Shown: piece after piece, positions 54,095 through 63,278 of the stretch | Layout of the letters: the number at the start of each line of letters is the position of its first letter | How positions within the stretch are numbered: position 1 is the first letter of the stretch | From: Ignavibacteria bacterium | GTDB lineage: Bacteria > Bacteroidota > Ignavibacteria > Ignavibacteriales > SURF-24 | Reading direction: 5' to 3' | Length of the DNA: 64,000 nucleotides | Assembly: GCA_025612245.1 (NCBI GenBank) | Contig: JAAXKQ010000019.1 | Coordinates: 1 to 64,000 of the forward strand | Notes under the pieces: model-generated | Databases searched by the model: none | The model's input: the letters and a program-made list of their open reading frames with translations, nothing else | What the model was told of the DNA's origin: nothing | Position numbers and translations under genes: made by a program

Positions 54095-56146
54095 ATGAAA
54101 AACCTCGGCATTATTCTTCTTTTAGTTTTAAGTTCACAGGTTTATCCCTACAGAGCCGTGCTTTATGACGGAAGCCGCGCTCAGTCCTGGGAGAGGCTCA
54201 TTGCAAAAACTCTTTCCGGCATTGTGAACCGCGATTCTTCAAGGCTTTACCTCCTGAACGTTTATGAGACATGGAGCTATTCCAAAACGGATGAGGCCTG
54301 GGGTGACATTTACAGGACAAAGGGTAATGTTACTTTTGATACACTGAAATCCATCCCGGCCCTGATTGAAAGGTTCCGCACTTTCATAAAAGGCGGTATC
54401 AGCTATGATGAAAACCAATATTATTCAAACTTCCCTTATCAGAGCCTGCAGTGGCAGGCTGAATATGCGGCGCTTCTTGGAGCTCTGACTGACAGGCTTC
54501 CGGTTACAAAAACGCAGGCTGCTGCCTTTAATATTCATCTGGACGATTCGGTTCTCGTAAGGGATACCTTTGACGGCGACAGGGATACTTACGTGACAGG
54601 AAGGCTTGAGAATTCAGTAAACCCATGGAACAATGCCATACTTACTGACGAGCAGAAGTATCTTTCAATGGTTTCCTGGGGAATTGAAAACCTTCTTCCA
54701 AGGTGTAACCCTTCCAGGCTATACATCCGCGAGATAACGGATTATGCGGTGCAGAAAAAAATGTTTCAGCTCAACCTGGCCGGAACCGACGCCTATAGCG
54801 CCAAATTTGAGACTATGCCGGACAGCAGAGCAGAGCTTCTGGAGAAGGTATTAACTTACATGCATTCCAGGAATCCGAAGAATATTTTTCACATCTACGG
54901 CTGGATGACGCCTGAGCCCATGGTGCAGTGGTTTGCCTTCTTTGGCGCCAGTTTTCATGAGACGCTCCTGTCAAATATGTCCTGGCATTCGGCTTTCCCG
55001 GTAAGGGAAGAAAAATTCACTAGAAGCTCTGTCATAAATCCGGATACGCTGGTGCTTTCAAATAAGTACTACCTGCTTTTTATAGGTACAGAAGGGGATG
55101 CCGGAAACTGGAACTTCGGGTTTCAGTCGGGCGCCTGGCTTTCTGCCGACAGGGGTAAGGTTCCGATAGGATGGGGGTGGAACCTTGAACTACTGAAAGA
55201 GTGCCCTTTTGTTGCGTCTTATTATTCTGAAACGGCGACTGCAAATGACGGTTTTATGAGCGTGACTTCACCGCTTGGCTATGCTTATCCTGATCTTTTC
55301 CCGGATGAGGTATGGCAGAATGCAGCAGATTCGGCAAAATACCTGATGGATAAGTTTAATGTGGATAACATCTATGCGTATAAGCATTATGCCAACGGCG
55401 ACTATAGGTATACTTACCGCGGCAGGCTGCTCGATAACAGCTTTGACTTCCAGAGGCTTGGGCAATTCGAAAAGGATATAAATGCCCAACTGACGTTTAC
55501 TTTTGACCCAAAGCTTTCCAGCCAGACGGCATATACAAACTACAAATGTTTACTCTTTAACCACTCGGATGATGGGACATTCTATGGCGACGTGAGCAAC
55601 CTTGAAGCATCTGCGGGCAGAATAGCCGGAATACTGAAAACAAAATCCAAGCCGGCTTTTATTCTTGCCGGGTACCAGAGATTCAGGCAGGATGACTTCA
55701 GCAACAGAACAGATCCTGAAAAATCGGATATTACAGTAAGCGGGCTTATGAAGCTAATTGGCTACCTGAAGTCTGAACCCTTTATCGGGCAGGACGTAGA
55801 AGTTGTTACGCCCGAGAAGTTTTCTGCGCTTTTAAGAAAGAAGCTTGGAATTTCAGCCGCTGCAAAGGAAGATCTGCCGAGGAAAAACTACGCGCTTTTT
55901 CAGAATTATCCCAACCCTTTTAATCCTTCGACGGTAATCAGCTATGAAATCCCGCGTGACATGCTGGTTCAAATAAGCGTTTATGACCTGCTCGGGCGTG
56001 AAGTGGCAACTTTACTGAGGGATTACATGCCTGCCGGAAGGCATGCGGTGCATTTTGACGGCGGCAAGCTTCCATCGGGCATTTACATATACCGTATGAA
56101 AGCAGGGGATTACACTTTAGCCAGGCGAATGTTGCTCGTAAAGTAA
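54095..56146 (+). CDS. GxGYxYP-family putative glycoside hydrolase with T9SS domain
   Basis: The 683-residue protein has a short signal peptide (IILLLVLSSQVYPY) and the GxGYxYP family layout: AKTLSGIVNRDSSRLYLL at the start and the name-giving segment near 390 as SPLGYAYPDLFP, followed by FNVDNIYAYKHY. The first Gly of the usual motif is Ser here. The C-terminal T9SS domain begins LFQNYPNPFNPSTVISYEI and ends RRMLLVK. The family is a predicted hydrolase found with polysaccharide loci; its activity is not established. It sits between GHL10 and the acyltransferase-like gene, with 43 bp before it. Confidence 0.85.
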   Translation: MKNLGIILLLVLSSQVYPYRAVLYDGSRAQSWERLIAKTLSGIVNRDSSRLYLLNVYETWSYSKTDEAWGDIYRTKGNVTFDTLKSIPALIERFRTFIKGGISYDENQYYSNFPYQSLQWQAEYAALLGALTDRLPVTKTQAAAFNIHLDDSVLVRDTFDGDRDTYVTGRLENSVNPWNNAILTDEQKYLSMVSWGIENLLPRCNPSRLYIREITDYAVQKKMFQLNLAGTDAYSAKFETMPDSRAELLEKVLTYMHSRNPKNIFHIYGWMTPEPMVQWFAFFGASFHETLLSNMSWHSAFPVREEKFTRSSVINPDTLVLSNKYYLLFIGTEGDAGNWNFGFQSGAWLSADRGKVPIGWGWNLELLKECPFVASYYSETATANDGFMSVTSPLGYAYPDLFPDEVWQNAADSAKYLMDKFNVDNIYAYKHYANGDYRYTYRGRLLDNSFDFQRLGQFEKDINAQLTFTFDPKLSSQTAYTNYKCLLFNHSDDGTFYGDVSNLEASAGRIAGILKTKSKPAFILAGYQRFRQDDFSNRTDPEKSDITVSGLMKLIGYLKSEPFIGQDVEVVTPEKFSALLRKKLGISAAAKEDLPRKNYALFQNYPNPFNPSTVISYEIPRDMLVQISVYDLLGREVATLLRDYMPAGRHAVHFDGGKLPSGIYIYRMKAGDYTLARRMLLVK

Positions 56147-56205
56147 TATCCCGGGGAAAATAAAAGGGGCTATTTTTTGACGGAACAGAATTAAGGAAAT
56201 TACAA

Positions 56206-57696
56206 TTGGAAAATTTGCCTTCAGCTGAAACTGAAATTCTTGAAAAAGCCACTGGGAAAAAAAGCGGTGAAAAGACATGTGAGACTAAGCGTGCAGATGC
56301 ACTGGATGCCTTAAGAGGGCTGGCAGTTCTGGCAATGATCCTTTCTGGCAGCATTCCCTTTAGCGGCAATGCCTTGCTGCCGGCGTGGATGTACCATGCA
56401 CAGCTTCCGCCCCCGGAGCACATTTTCAGGCCCGATCTTCCGGGAATTACGTGGGTCGACCTGGTTTTCCCGTTTTTCCTTTTTTCCATGGGAGCTGCAA
56501 TTCCTTTTTCACTGTCAAAAAAGGTCAGTTCGGGTGTGCCTGAGTGGAAGCTTGCACTTCAGTCGCTTCAAAGGGGGCTGCTTCTGGCTATTTTTGCAAT
56601 TTTCATTCAGCACGTAAAACCGTATTCAATTTCTCCAGAGCCGGGGATGTGGGCATGGCTTACGGGAGTAGCGGGATTTGTGCTCCTTTTCCCGATGTTT
56701 CTAAGACTGCCTCGGGAGATGAAGCTTTCTATTAAAATCCTCATACGGCTTTTGGGCTTCGGCGCTGCAGTTCTACTCTTATCCGGACTCAGCTATCCCG
56801 GCGGGAGCGGGTTTTCTTTTACGCGCAGCGATATAATAATACTTGTTCTTGCAAACGTTGCATTCTTCGGCTCTTTGATCTGGCTTTTTACGCAGAATAA
56901 TATTCTGCTTAGGCTGGGACTTCTGGCATTCTATCTTGCCTTAAGGCTTACGCAAAACGTAGAAGGCAGCTGGAACCTGCTCCTCTGGTACGCGACACCT
57001 GCCGGGTGGCTTTATAAGCTCTACTACCTGCAGTACCTGTTTATTGTAGTTCCAGGCACTGTTGCAGGAGATTTGATACTTAGGTGGATGAATTCATCTG
57101 AGGAGAAAAGAAATTTACTGCCCGAGGTAAAAACGAGGTACGTTTTAGGAGTGTTCCTGATTCTGATTTGCATTGTTGTCAATCTTTATGGGCTTTTTGC
57201 GAGGGCACTTTTTGCTACTCTGGTTTCAGACCTGGTGATATGCCTGTCGGGATTCTTGATTTTCAAGAAGTCAAAAGGTGCCACAGGGCTGCTTTACAGG
57301 TCGCTTTTTAACTGGGGGACGTACTGGCTTTTGCTCGGGATATTCTTTGAGGCATTCGAAGGCGGAATAAAGAAAGACAAATCCACGCTTAGCTACTACT
57401 TTGTTACTTCGGGCCTTGCAATATACAGCTATATAGCTCTTTCTGTTCTTATTGATTGCATCAGAAAGAAAAAATATTTCAGTCTCTTGATCAACTGCGG
57501 GCAAAACCCTATGATTGCATACGTTGCAGGAAGTAATTTTGTAATGCCGGTTCTGGCAATAACGGGAGCGGGCGCAGTGCTCAACCTTCTAATGATAAAT
57601 CCATTTTTAGGGTTCATAAAAGGGGTGTTATTTACGCTTCTTGTTGCACTCCTGGCGGGCTTTTTTACCGCAAAGAAATTGTTCTGGAGGACATGA
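56206..57696 (+). CDS. DUF5009/HGSNAT-like membrane acyltransferase, TTG start
   Basis: This 496-residue membrane protein has about 11 helices. The conserved opening RADALDALRGLAVLAMILSG and the loop TWVDLVFPFFLFSMGAAIPFSL match the DUF5009 family, which is related to heparan-alpha-glucosaminide N-acetyltransferase. In HGSNAT an acetyl group is passed from acetyl-CoA across the membrane to a terminal glucosamine. The start is a TTG at 56206 with AAGGA about 9 nt upstream. A hydrophilic N-terminal extension of about 25 residues precedes the first helix. The context of hydrolases suggests acylation of an amino sugar during glycan turnover. It is the last plus-strand gene of the locus. Confidence 0.85.
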   Translation: MENLPSAETEILEKATGKKSGEKTCETKRADALDALRGLAVLAMILSGSIPFSGNALLPAWMYHAQLPPPEHIFRPDLPGITWVDLVFPFFLFSMGAAIPFSLSKKVSSGVPEWKLALQSLQRGLLLAIFAIFIQHVKPYSISPEPGMWAWLTGVAGFVLLFPMFLRLPREMKLSIKILIRLLGFGAAVLLLSGLSYPGGSGFSFTRSDIIILVLANVAFFGSLIWLFTQNNILLRLGLLAFYLALRLTQNVEGSWNLLLWYATPAGWLYKLYYLQYLFIVVPGTVAGDLILRWMNSSEEKRNLLPEVKTRYVLGVFLILICIVVNLYGLFARALFATLVSDLVICLSGFLIFKKSKGATGLLYRSLFNWGTYWLLLGIFFEAFEGGIKKDKSTLSYYFVTSGLAIYSYIALSVLIDCIRKKKYFSLLINCGQNPMIAYVAGSNFVMPVLAITGAGAVLNLLMINPFLGFIKGVLFTLLVALLAGFFTAKKLFWRT

Positions 57697-57745
57697 GCAT
57701 ATTCTTTGGGAGGTAAGAAAATCCTTAAAAATGTTCCGAGGCTTT

Positions 57746-57757
57746 ACCCAATTGGGT
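57746..57757. promoter_or_regulatory. 12-bp perfect palindrome ACCCAATTGGGT
   Basis: The sequence reads the same on both strands and lies in the 124-bp convergent region between the acyltransferase-like gene and the receiver kinase. It is not followed by a T tract. It might be a protein-binding site, but a convergent location gives little support. Confidence 0.25.
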
Positions 57758-57779
57758 CATGCCTCTCTGCTGGTGATAG

Positions 57780-57810
57780 AAAGCAGAATAAAATTATTCT
57801 GCTTTTGTCT
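57780..57810. terminator. Bidirectional terminator between convergent genes
   Basis: AAGCAGAATAA (57781-57791) pairs perfectly with TTATTCTGCTT (57794-57804). TTGTCTT follows on the plus strand and TTTCTATC on the minus strand. It lies 84 bp after the acyltransferase stop and 16 bp beyond the receiver-kinase stop, so it can end both transcripts. Confidence 0.75.
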
Positions 57811-57820
57811 TAACCGGATT

Positions 57821-59281
57821 TTATTTCTCCAGCGTGAAATAAAATGTGGAGCCTTCTCCCAAGACAGATTCCACCCATATTTTACCCCTGTGTCTTTCAA
57901 CGATCTTCTTGCAGATTGCAAGACCTATGCCCGTTCCGGGGTATTCCGACATGTCATGCAGTCTCTGGAATATAACGAATATTCTTTCCTTGTACTGCGG
58001 ATCAATGCCTATTCCATTGTCCGAAACGCTGAAGATCCAGTGGTCCACCTTTTCTTCCAGGCCAATGTGCACGACGGGTCTCCTCTTGCTTCTGAACTTT
58101 ATGGCGTTGCTGATAAGGTTCTGAAAGAGCTGAGTTATTTGTATGGGGTCGGCTTTTACCGTAGGGAGGTGGTCCTTTATTATTTCGGCACCCGATTCTT
58201 TAATGGTTATCTGAAGGTTTTTCTCGGCGGATGCAAGCACCTCATTTAAGTCCACGCTGTTAAAAGGCATCCCTTTTGTCATTACTCTGGAAAATGTCAA
58301 AAGGTCCGTAATTAGCATCTGCATTCTGCGGGCTCCGTCGACGGCAAAATTAATCATTGTATCTGCCTCGGCATCCAATTTCTGGCTGTAGCGCTTGCTT
58401 AAAAGCTGCGTAAAATTGCTTACCATTCTTAAGGGTTCCTGGAGGTCGTGTGAGGCAACGTATGCGAACTGCTCCAGCTCCTTGTTAGAGCGTTCCAGCT
58501 CTCCCATCGTTTTCTTCAGTTCGTCTTCAGCGCGTTTGGCAGGCGTAATATTTGTCATCTTAAAGACGGCGCCGGAGAAGCCTTGCTCGTCACCCGGAAT
58601 TAGATCCGTACTGACAAGATACCAGGAACCGTTGACAAACATCTCCTCATTTTTAATTTCGTTGCTGTCTGGTACCGAGCTGTTGAAATATTTCCGGTCG
58701 AAGCCGCAGAGCGATTCACAGATTTCACAGAGCCTCCGGTTGATTATCTCTTCCTGCTTTTTGCCTATGATCATCTCAAATGCTTTGTTGCACTGATCGA
58801 CCTTAAAGCCGGAATTAAGCAGGCAGACACCGTCATTGATTGCGTCAAAAGTAGCCTGCCACTTCATGGCTGCTTCCTTGAGGCTCGTCTCGGCTTTTCT
58901 TATTCTCAGCATGGCATTGATGGTTGCCGTAAGGACCCTGGGTTCAACCGGATGCGTCAGGTATGCGTCGGCTCCCATTTCAAGTCCCTGTGCCTTTGAA
59001 TCGTTATCCAGGTAAGTAGCCGACAGGTGTATAACAGGAATGACGGAAGTTTCCGGATCGGATTTAATAATCCGGCACACCTCAAAGCCGCTTATGTCGG
59101 GCAGTTTCACGTCCAGCACGATGATATCCGGTTTTTCCTTAGCCCTGAGCAATGCTTCACTGCCCGTGGAGGCTGTAATGATCTTAAAGCCCTCGGCTTC
59201 CAGTGTCCTGGAAGTTGCGTAGAGTCCAACGGGATTATCATCCACTACAAGTGTAACGCATCTGGGAGGTTTATTAGTCAT
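57821..59281 (-). CDS. Receiver-PAS-HisKA-HATPase kinase
   Basis: This soluble 486-residue protein starts with a receiver (1-120; IIVLDVKLPD with the phospho-Asp near 54, then YLTHPVEP, where the usual Lys-Pro is His-Pro). A PAS domain (about 140-245) is followed by a coiled coil and the HisKA box FAYVASHDLQEPLRMV with H278, of the phytochrome-kinase type. The HATPase domain has LISNAIKFRS, DNGIGID and GTGIGLAICKK. The missing switch Lys may weaken the receiver response. Its start overlaps the stop of the upstream hybrid kinase by 8 bp, so it is the last gene of the stressosome operon. Confidence 0.88.
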   Translation of the reverse strand: MTNKPPRCVTLVVDDNPVGLYATSRTLEAEGFKIITASTGSEALLRAKEKPDIIVLDVKLPDISGFEVCRIIKSDPETSVIPVIHLSATYLDNDSKAQGLEMGADAYLTHPVEPRVLTATINAMLRIRKAETSLKEAAMKWQATFDAINDGVCLLNSGFKVDQCNKAFEMIIGKKQEEIINRRLCEICESLCGFDRKYFNSSVPDSNEIKNEEMFVNGSWYLVSTDLIPGDEQGFSGAVFKMTNITPAKRAEDELKKTMGELERSNKELEQFAYVASHDLQEPLRMVSNFTQLLSKRYSQKLDAEADTMINFAVDGARRMQMLITDLLTFSRVMTKGMPFNSVDLNEVLASAEKNLQITIKESGAEIIKDHLPTVKADPIQITQLFQNLISNAIKFRSKRRPVVHIGLEEKVDHWIFSVSDNGIGIDPQYKERIFVIFQRLHDMSEYPGTGIGLAICKKIVERHRGKIWVESVLGEGSTFYFTLEK

Positions 59282-61427
59282 TCTTTAATCCTTTGGAATC
59301 TTTTATAGTATTAAGCAGAATATCTCTTACCTGGCTGGCCATCCTGGCCTTGGAAATGTCTTTTTTCCCCAGCACAGCAGCAGCAGAGCGGTTGAGCCTG
59401 GCAATTTCATCCGGGTCCATATCCTTAGAGGTATTAATGATTACGGGGATATCTTTTGTTCCCGGTTCTGCCTTTAGTTTATCCAGCACTTCAAAGCCGG
59501 TAAAATCGGGCATGATTATGTCCAGAAAAATCATGTCCGGCTTATAAAACTGGGCCTTTTCAAGTCCTGTTTTCCCGTTTTCGGCCTCAATTACTTCAAA
59601 CTTTCCCTGCGGAAGCATTTCCTTTAAGATATAGCGTGCAATTGCCTCGTCGTCAATAATGAGGATCCTGGCCAATTTCCTGTGGCTTTTGAGCGTCTGG
59701 AGCTTCTTTAAGAGCCATGAGCGTTCAATTGGCTTGACGCAATAGTCGTCTGCTCCAAGTGCCAGTCCGCGCTCTTCCTCGTCAATTACTGAAGCCACCA
59801 GAACGGGAATATTCTTAAAACGGCCGCCCGACTTTAGTTCAGTGAGGAACTGCCAGGTATTTTCTCCGGGCAGGAGTATGTCCAGTATTATTACGTCCGG
59901 AATTGTCTTCTCAAGAACTGCTTTTGCCTCCTCAATACTTTTTGCGGTTTTAACATTAAAGCCCGTACCTTTGAGGTATTTTTCGTATATAAGGTGCATT
60001 GCCTCGTTATCTTCAATTATCAGGACGGTAGATTCTTCGGCAGTGATATCCGGGATAATCTGGACTGACTGATCCTCATCGCTGAATGCGAGGCCGATAG
60101 GGAATCGGGCATAGAAGGTTGAACCCGCGCCGGGTGAGCTCTTCAGGTATACGCTTCCGCCAAGGAGTTCGGCTAATTTCTTTGAAAGCGGAAGGCCCAG
60201 CCCGGTACCCTTAACCTTTTTCTGAAGTTCACTTTCAACCTGTGAGAATTCCTCAAATATGAATTCCTGGTCCTTTTGTGCGATACCGATACCAGTATCG
60301 GCCACAGAGAATGTAACGTATCTGCCGTTTTCGCTTGCCTCGACCCTGACCCTAACCTCACCTTTAAGCGTAAATTTAAGGGCATTTGAAATGAAATTCC
60401 TCAGCACCTGCGAAATCTTTGCTTCATCGTTAAAGATCAGGGGGACACTAACTGGTTCTTCAAAGACCAGGTTTACCTCGGGGTTTGTCAACAAAGGCCT
60501 AAGCATTCCGCGGAGCGTCGAGAAAAGGTCGGATACGGCAAACTCCACCGGTTTAACCGTAGTTTTGCCCGATTCCACCTTTGCTATATCCAGCAGGTCA
60601 TTAACCAGATCAGAGAGATCTTCGGCGGATTTTCTGATAAAGCTTACCTGCTTTTCCTGCTCGTCGGTAAGGCTTCCGTCGATGTGTTCCTGAAGGAGCC
60701 TGACGAGTGCAATAATGGAATTCAGGGGAGTCTTGAATTCGTGGCTCATATTTGAAAGGAAACGCGCCTTGGCCTCATTTATTCTCTGCAGGTGCTCTGC
60801 TTTCTCGTCGAGCTCGGCATAGAGTGCCACAACCCCCCGGTTAGTTTCCTCAAGCTCAAGATTAAGCCTTTCCAGTTCCTCCTGCCTTCTTTTTATCTCT
60901 TCTAGTGTCCTTAAGAGTTCCTGGTTTTGCATCTGGATTTCCTCAAGGGGGCTTTGGGGCTCCTTTTTGATGAGTTCGTCCGTTATGCGCCTCATTGCTT
61001 CCGGAGCGATTGGAGCCTTCTGCTGAGGGAGGTATTTGCCGATAGTGACTGTGGTACCTTTTCCGGGAACACTTTTTATGTCGAAGCTGTCCATGAGCCT
61101 GCGCGTGCCCAAAATGCCGAGCCCCATTCCGGATTCCGAGCGGTAGCGCCCTTGGAGAATATCGTCCAGGCGGCTGATGCCTGGTCCTTTGTCGGAAACT
61201 TTAATTTGGAGCATCTGAGGAAGGGGTTTATCCGAGACCGAGAACTCCACGGCGCCGCCTTGGGCGTAATTATAGGCGTTTCTTACGAGCTCCGAAACGG
61301 AGGTCGCAATGGCAGTCTGCTCCCTGTTTTCAAAGCCAAGCAGGGAAGATATATGCCTTGCCCTCTGGCGTGCAAGTACCAGGTCTTCTTCATATTTTAT
61401 TCTCAGTGTAATAATTACTACGCTCAT
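59274..61427 (-). CDS. RsbT-like ATPase fused to HisKA-HATPase and two receivers
   Basis: The 717-residue protein has five parts: an RsbT/anti-sigma-type ATPase domain (1-135; SVSELVRNAYNYA, SDKGPGI, GMGLGILGTRRL), a coiled coil (about 160-215), HisKA with NMSHEFKTPLNS (H229), HATPase (about 335-445; LRNFISNALKFT, DTGIGI, GTGLGLPLSKK), and two receivers (about 465-580, VIILDILLPGE; 590-705, MIFLDIIMPDF). There is no membrane segment. An RsbT-like domain suggests that it is recruited by STAS proteins of the stressosome coded upstream, making it the link from stress sensing to a phosphorelay. 57 bp separate it from the SpoIIE-type gene. Confidence 0.9.
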   Translation of the reverse strand: MSVVIITLRIKYEEDLVLARQRARHISSLLGFENREQTAIATSVSELVRNAYNYAQGGAVEFSVSDKPLPQMLQIKVSDKGPGISRLDDILQGRYRSESGMGLGILGTRRLMDSFDIKSVPGKGTTVTIGKYLPQQKAPIAPEAMRRITDELIKKEPQSPLEEIQMQNQELLRTLEEIKRRQEELERLNLELEETNRGVVALYAELDEKAEHLQRINEAKARFLSNMSHEFKTPLNSIIALVRLLQEHIDGSLTDEQEKQVSFIRKSAEDLSDLVNDLLDIAKVESGKTTVKPVEFAVSDLFSTLRGMLRPLLTNPEVNLVFEEPVSVPLIFNDEAKISQVLRNFISNALKFTLKGEVRVRVEASENGRYVTFSVADTGIGIAQKDQEFIFEEFSQVESELQKKVKGTGLGLPLSKKLAELLGGSVYLKSSPGAGSTFYARFPIGLAFSDEDQSVQIIPDITAEESTVLIIEDNEAMHLIYEKYLKGTGFNVKTAKSIEEAKAVLEKTIPDVIILDILLPGENTWQFLTELKSGGRFKNIPVLVASVIDEEERGLALGADDYCVKPIERSWLLKKLQTLKSHRKLARILIIDDEAIARYILKEMLPQGKFEVIEAENGKTGLEKAQFYKPDMIFLDIIMPDFTGFEVLDKLKAEPGTKDIPVIINTSKDMDPDEIARLNRSAAAVLGKKDISKARMASQVRDILLNTIKDSKGLKND

Positions 61428-61484
61428 ATAGTCATCTTCATAAAGCTGTGATGAATTTAATCTCTGTCTTTTGGGTTCGTCATC

Positions 61485-62489
61485 TCAAAGCATTCTCATT
61501 GCAACTACCGTAAAGTCGTCATTGCCGCGGGAAAAGTCACGGTAGAGTACCCCGCAGATGACAGAGGTTGATTTCATAAAAAGCCCCGGGTACTTATCCA
61601 TATTCCACCTGGCGGACATTCCGTCTGAATGCATCACCAAAAGTGCGCCTTTTGTCCAGGGGTATTCAAAAACCTGCATCCGCCTGGCCTCATGGCCGAC
61701 GATGCCGTTGTGTGAGATCATGCTGCGGCTGCCTAAAGGGGAGATAATGACGCCTGAGATATTTCCCACGCCGCAATATTTCACACTCAGTGCCTTTGTC
61801 TCCAGTTCGCAAATGGCAACAGCAGCTCCGCGCGTATGCCCGAGGCGCAGATGAATGGAGTTTAGAATTTTATCCACTGCTCCTGAAGTCTCCTCAAAAG
61901 CCTTAATTGCTTCGTTCGAGGCGTCGGAAGCCTCAAGCCCGTGGCCAAGTCCGTCAGCAATCATTACTGTAATTCCATTGGCTCCCATTCTCCAGGCCCA
62001 CTTGTCGCCGGAGACCTCCTGCCCTGGCTTTGGCAGGTTAATGCCGCTGATTTCAAATGTCTGCTCCTCTAAGGCAGGTTTATTAAGCCAGATGCGCGAC
62101 AATATAACGGTTCCCAGACCTTCCAGGGAATAGATGTCAAAAAAGTCCGACAGGCGTTTTATGGATCCCAGTCCAGTTCCAGGGCTTCCGGCGGTTGAAA
62201 ATCCGTCGCGCATGGCTTCGGCAATGTTCCTGATGCCGGGTGATTTATCAATAGCCAAAAGTTCCAGGCCTTCCATGTGACCCCTTTTAATCCTGAAGAG
62301 CAGGAATTCGCCCCCGTTTGACGTATGCTTTACGAGGTTTCTGCACAGTTCGGTAACAATTATGCTTATTCTGCCCTTATCGGTTTCATTAAATCCAATA
62401 GCTGTAGCCGCGTATGTCGTAAGGCGCCTTGCTTCGGAGACCGCGCTTTGCTCGGTAATTTTTAACGCGAATATATTTTTCATTTCCAC
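61485..62489 (-). CDS. RsbT-like ATPase plus SpoIIE/PP2C phosphatase (RsbX/RsbU-like)
   Basis: The 334-residue protein has an N-terminal anti-sigma ATPase domain (1-135; VTELCRNLVKHTS, DKSPGIR, GTGLGSIKRL) and a C-terminal SpoIIE-type phosphatase domain (about 145-334; MIADGLGHGLEASDASNEA, a metal-binding Asp-Gly, VMHSDGMSARW and RGNDDFTVVAMR). In Bacillus stressosomes RsbX removes phosphate from RsbR and RsbS to reset the complex. The position directly after RsbT fits that role; the extra ATPase domain is not in Bacillus RsbX. The start overlaps the rsbT stop by 10 bp. Confidence 0.88.
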   Translation of the reverse strand: MEMKNIFALKITEQSAVSEARRLTTYAATAIGFNETDKGRISIIVTELCRNLVKHTSNGGEFLLFRIKRGHMEGLELLAIDKSPGIRNIAEAMRDGFSTAGSPGTGLGSIKRLSDFFDIYSLEGLGTVILSRIWLNKPALEEQTFEISGINLPKPGQEVSGDKWAWRMGANGITVMIADGLGHGLEASDASNEAIKAFEETSGAVDKILNSIHLRLGHTRGAAVAICELETKALSVKYCGVGNISGVIISPLGSRSMISHNGIVGHEARRMQVFEYPWTKGALLVMHSDGMSARWNMDKYPGLFMKSTSVICGVLYRDFSRGNDDFTVVAMRML

Positions 62490-62884
62490 CTGATGATTGT
62501 GACCCTGGTGCCCTCACCAGGTTTTGTATCGATATAAAACTCATTTGCCAGCCTCCTCGCACCCCCGAGTCCAAGTCCCATTCCGCCGCCGGTAGTGTAC
62601 CCGTCCTTAATTGCCTGTTCGACGTCATCAATTCCCGGGCCCTTGTCTTCGAAAGTAAGCCTGAGCCCGATCTTCATTGCGTCAATCACCTGCTCAATAA
62701 GCATGACCCCTCCGCCGCCATAGTCGAAGGTATTTCTTGCCAGTTCACTTGCAGCGGTAATAAGTTTGGTCTGGTCCACCAGGTTCATTCCAATAGTTTT
62801 TGCCCATTCCCGGACGAGCTGGCGGACCATGACGATATCTTCAGATGTACGGATGAGCCTTTTATCACTCCTTTGTACTGTCAT
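62480..62884 (-). CDS. rsbT: Serine/threonine kinase RsbT
   Basis: RsbT phosphorylates the STAS domains of RsbR and RsbS in the stressosome and, when released, activates a downstream partner. The 134-residue length is typical. The GHKL boxes are present: N box AASELARNTFDYGGG, G1 FEDKGPGIDD and G2 GGGMGLGLGGARRL. It begins 20 bp inside the rsbS coding region and ends 10 bp inside the phosphatase gene, so all three are translationally coupled. Its output is likely one of the kinases downstream, since no RsbU or sigma-B gene is in the window. Confidence 0.93.
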   Translation of the reverse strand: MTVQRSDKRLIRTSEDIVMVRQLVREWAKTIGMNLVDQTKLITAASELARNTFDYGGGGVMLIEQVIDAMKIGLRLTFEDKGPGIDDVEQAIKDGYTTGGGMGLGLGGARRLANEFYIDTKPGEGTRVTIIRWK

Positions 62885-63278
62885 TATCGCTCTCCGGCTC
62901 TTGGGCGCTTTCTGAATCTTCCTGGTCCATCATCGATTCCAGGAGCTCAATACCCCTGTCCATATCCAGCGCGGTTTTGACGCCTTTCATATCCAGGCCC
63001 AGTTCAACCATTGTTATTGCAACAGCGGGCCTCATGCCCACTACCACGGTCAATGCGTCCAGCACTTTCGACATGGAAGCAATATTGTTCAGCATTCGCC
63101 CAATAAAGGAGTCGACTATCTCGAGGGAGGAAATGTCTATGAGCACACCTTTGGCCTGTGTCTTTACGATCATTTCAGTCAGGTCATCCTGGAGCGATAA
63201 AGCAAGACGGTCGTGCATGTCAATCTGTATTGTAACGAGAAGGAATTTTCCCATTTTCAGAATAGGGATTCTTTCCAT
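62865..63278 (-). CDS. rsbS: Stressosome scaffold STAS protein RsbS
   Basis: RsbS is the small STAS protein that forms the stressosome core with RsbR and holds RsbT. The 137-residue STAS domain shows IPILKMGKFLLVTIQID at the start, VLIDISSLEIVDSFIG with S57 in the position of the Bacillus RsbS phosphosite, and VVGMRPAVAITMVELGLDM. A Glu/Ser/Asp-rich tail of about 25 residues (QEDSESAQEPESDNDS) extends beyond the Bacillus protein. An AGGAG box lies in the last codons of rsbR, and the rsbR stop and rsbS ATG are adjacent. Confidence 0.92.
   Translation of the reverse strand: MERIPILKMGKFLLVTIQIDMHDRLALSLQDDLTEMIVKTQAKGVLIDISSLEIVDSFIGRMLNNIASMSKVLDALTVVVGMRPAVAITMVELGLDMKGVKTALDMDRGIELLESMMDQEDSESAQEPESDNDSTKE

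Noticed and set aside
57641-58249. 202-residue plus-strand frame after the acyltransferase gene
   Set aside because: It runs through the terminator and is antisense to the receiver kinase, whose HATPase boxes are intact.
60927-61451. 174-residue plus-strand frame opposite the hybrid kinase
   Set aside because: It is antisense to the conserved RsbT-like domain and shows no protein features.
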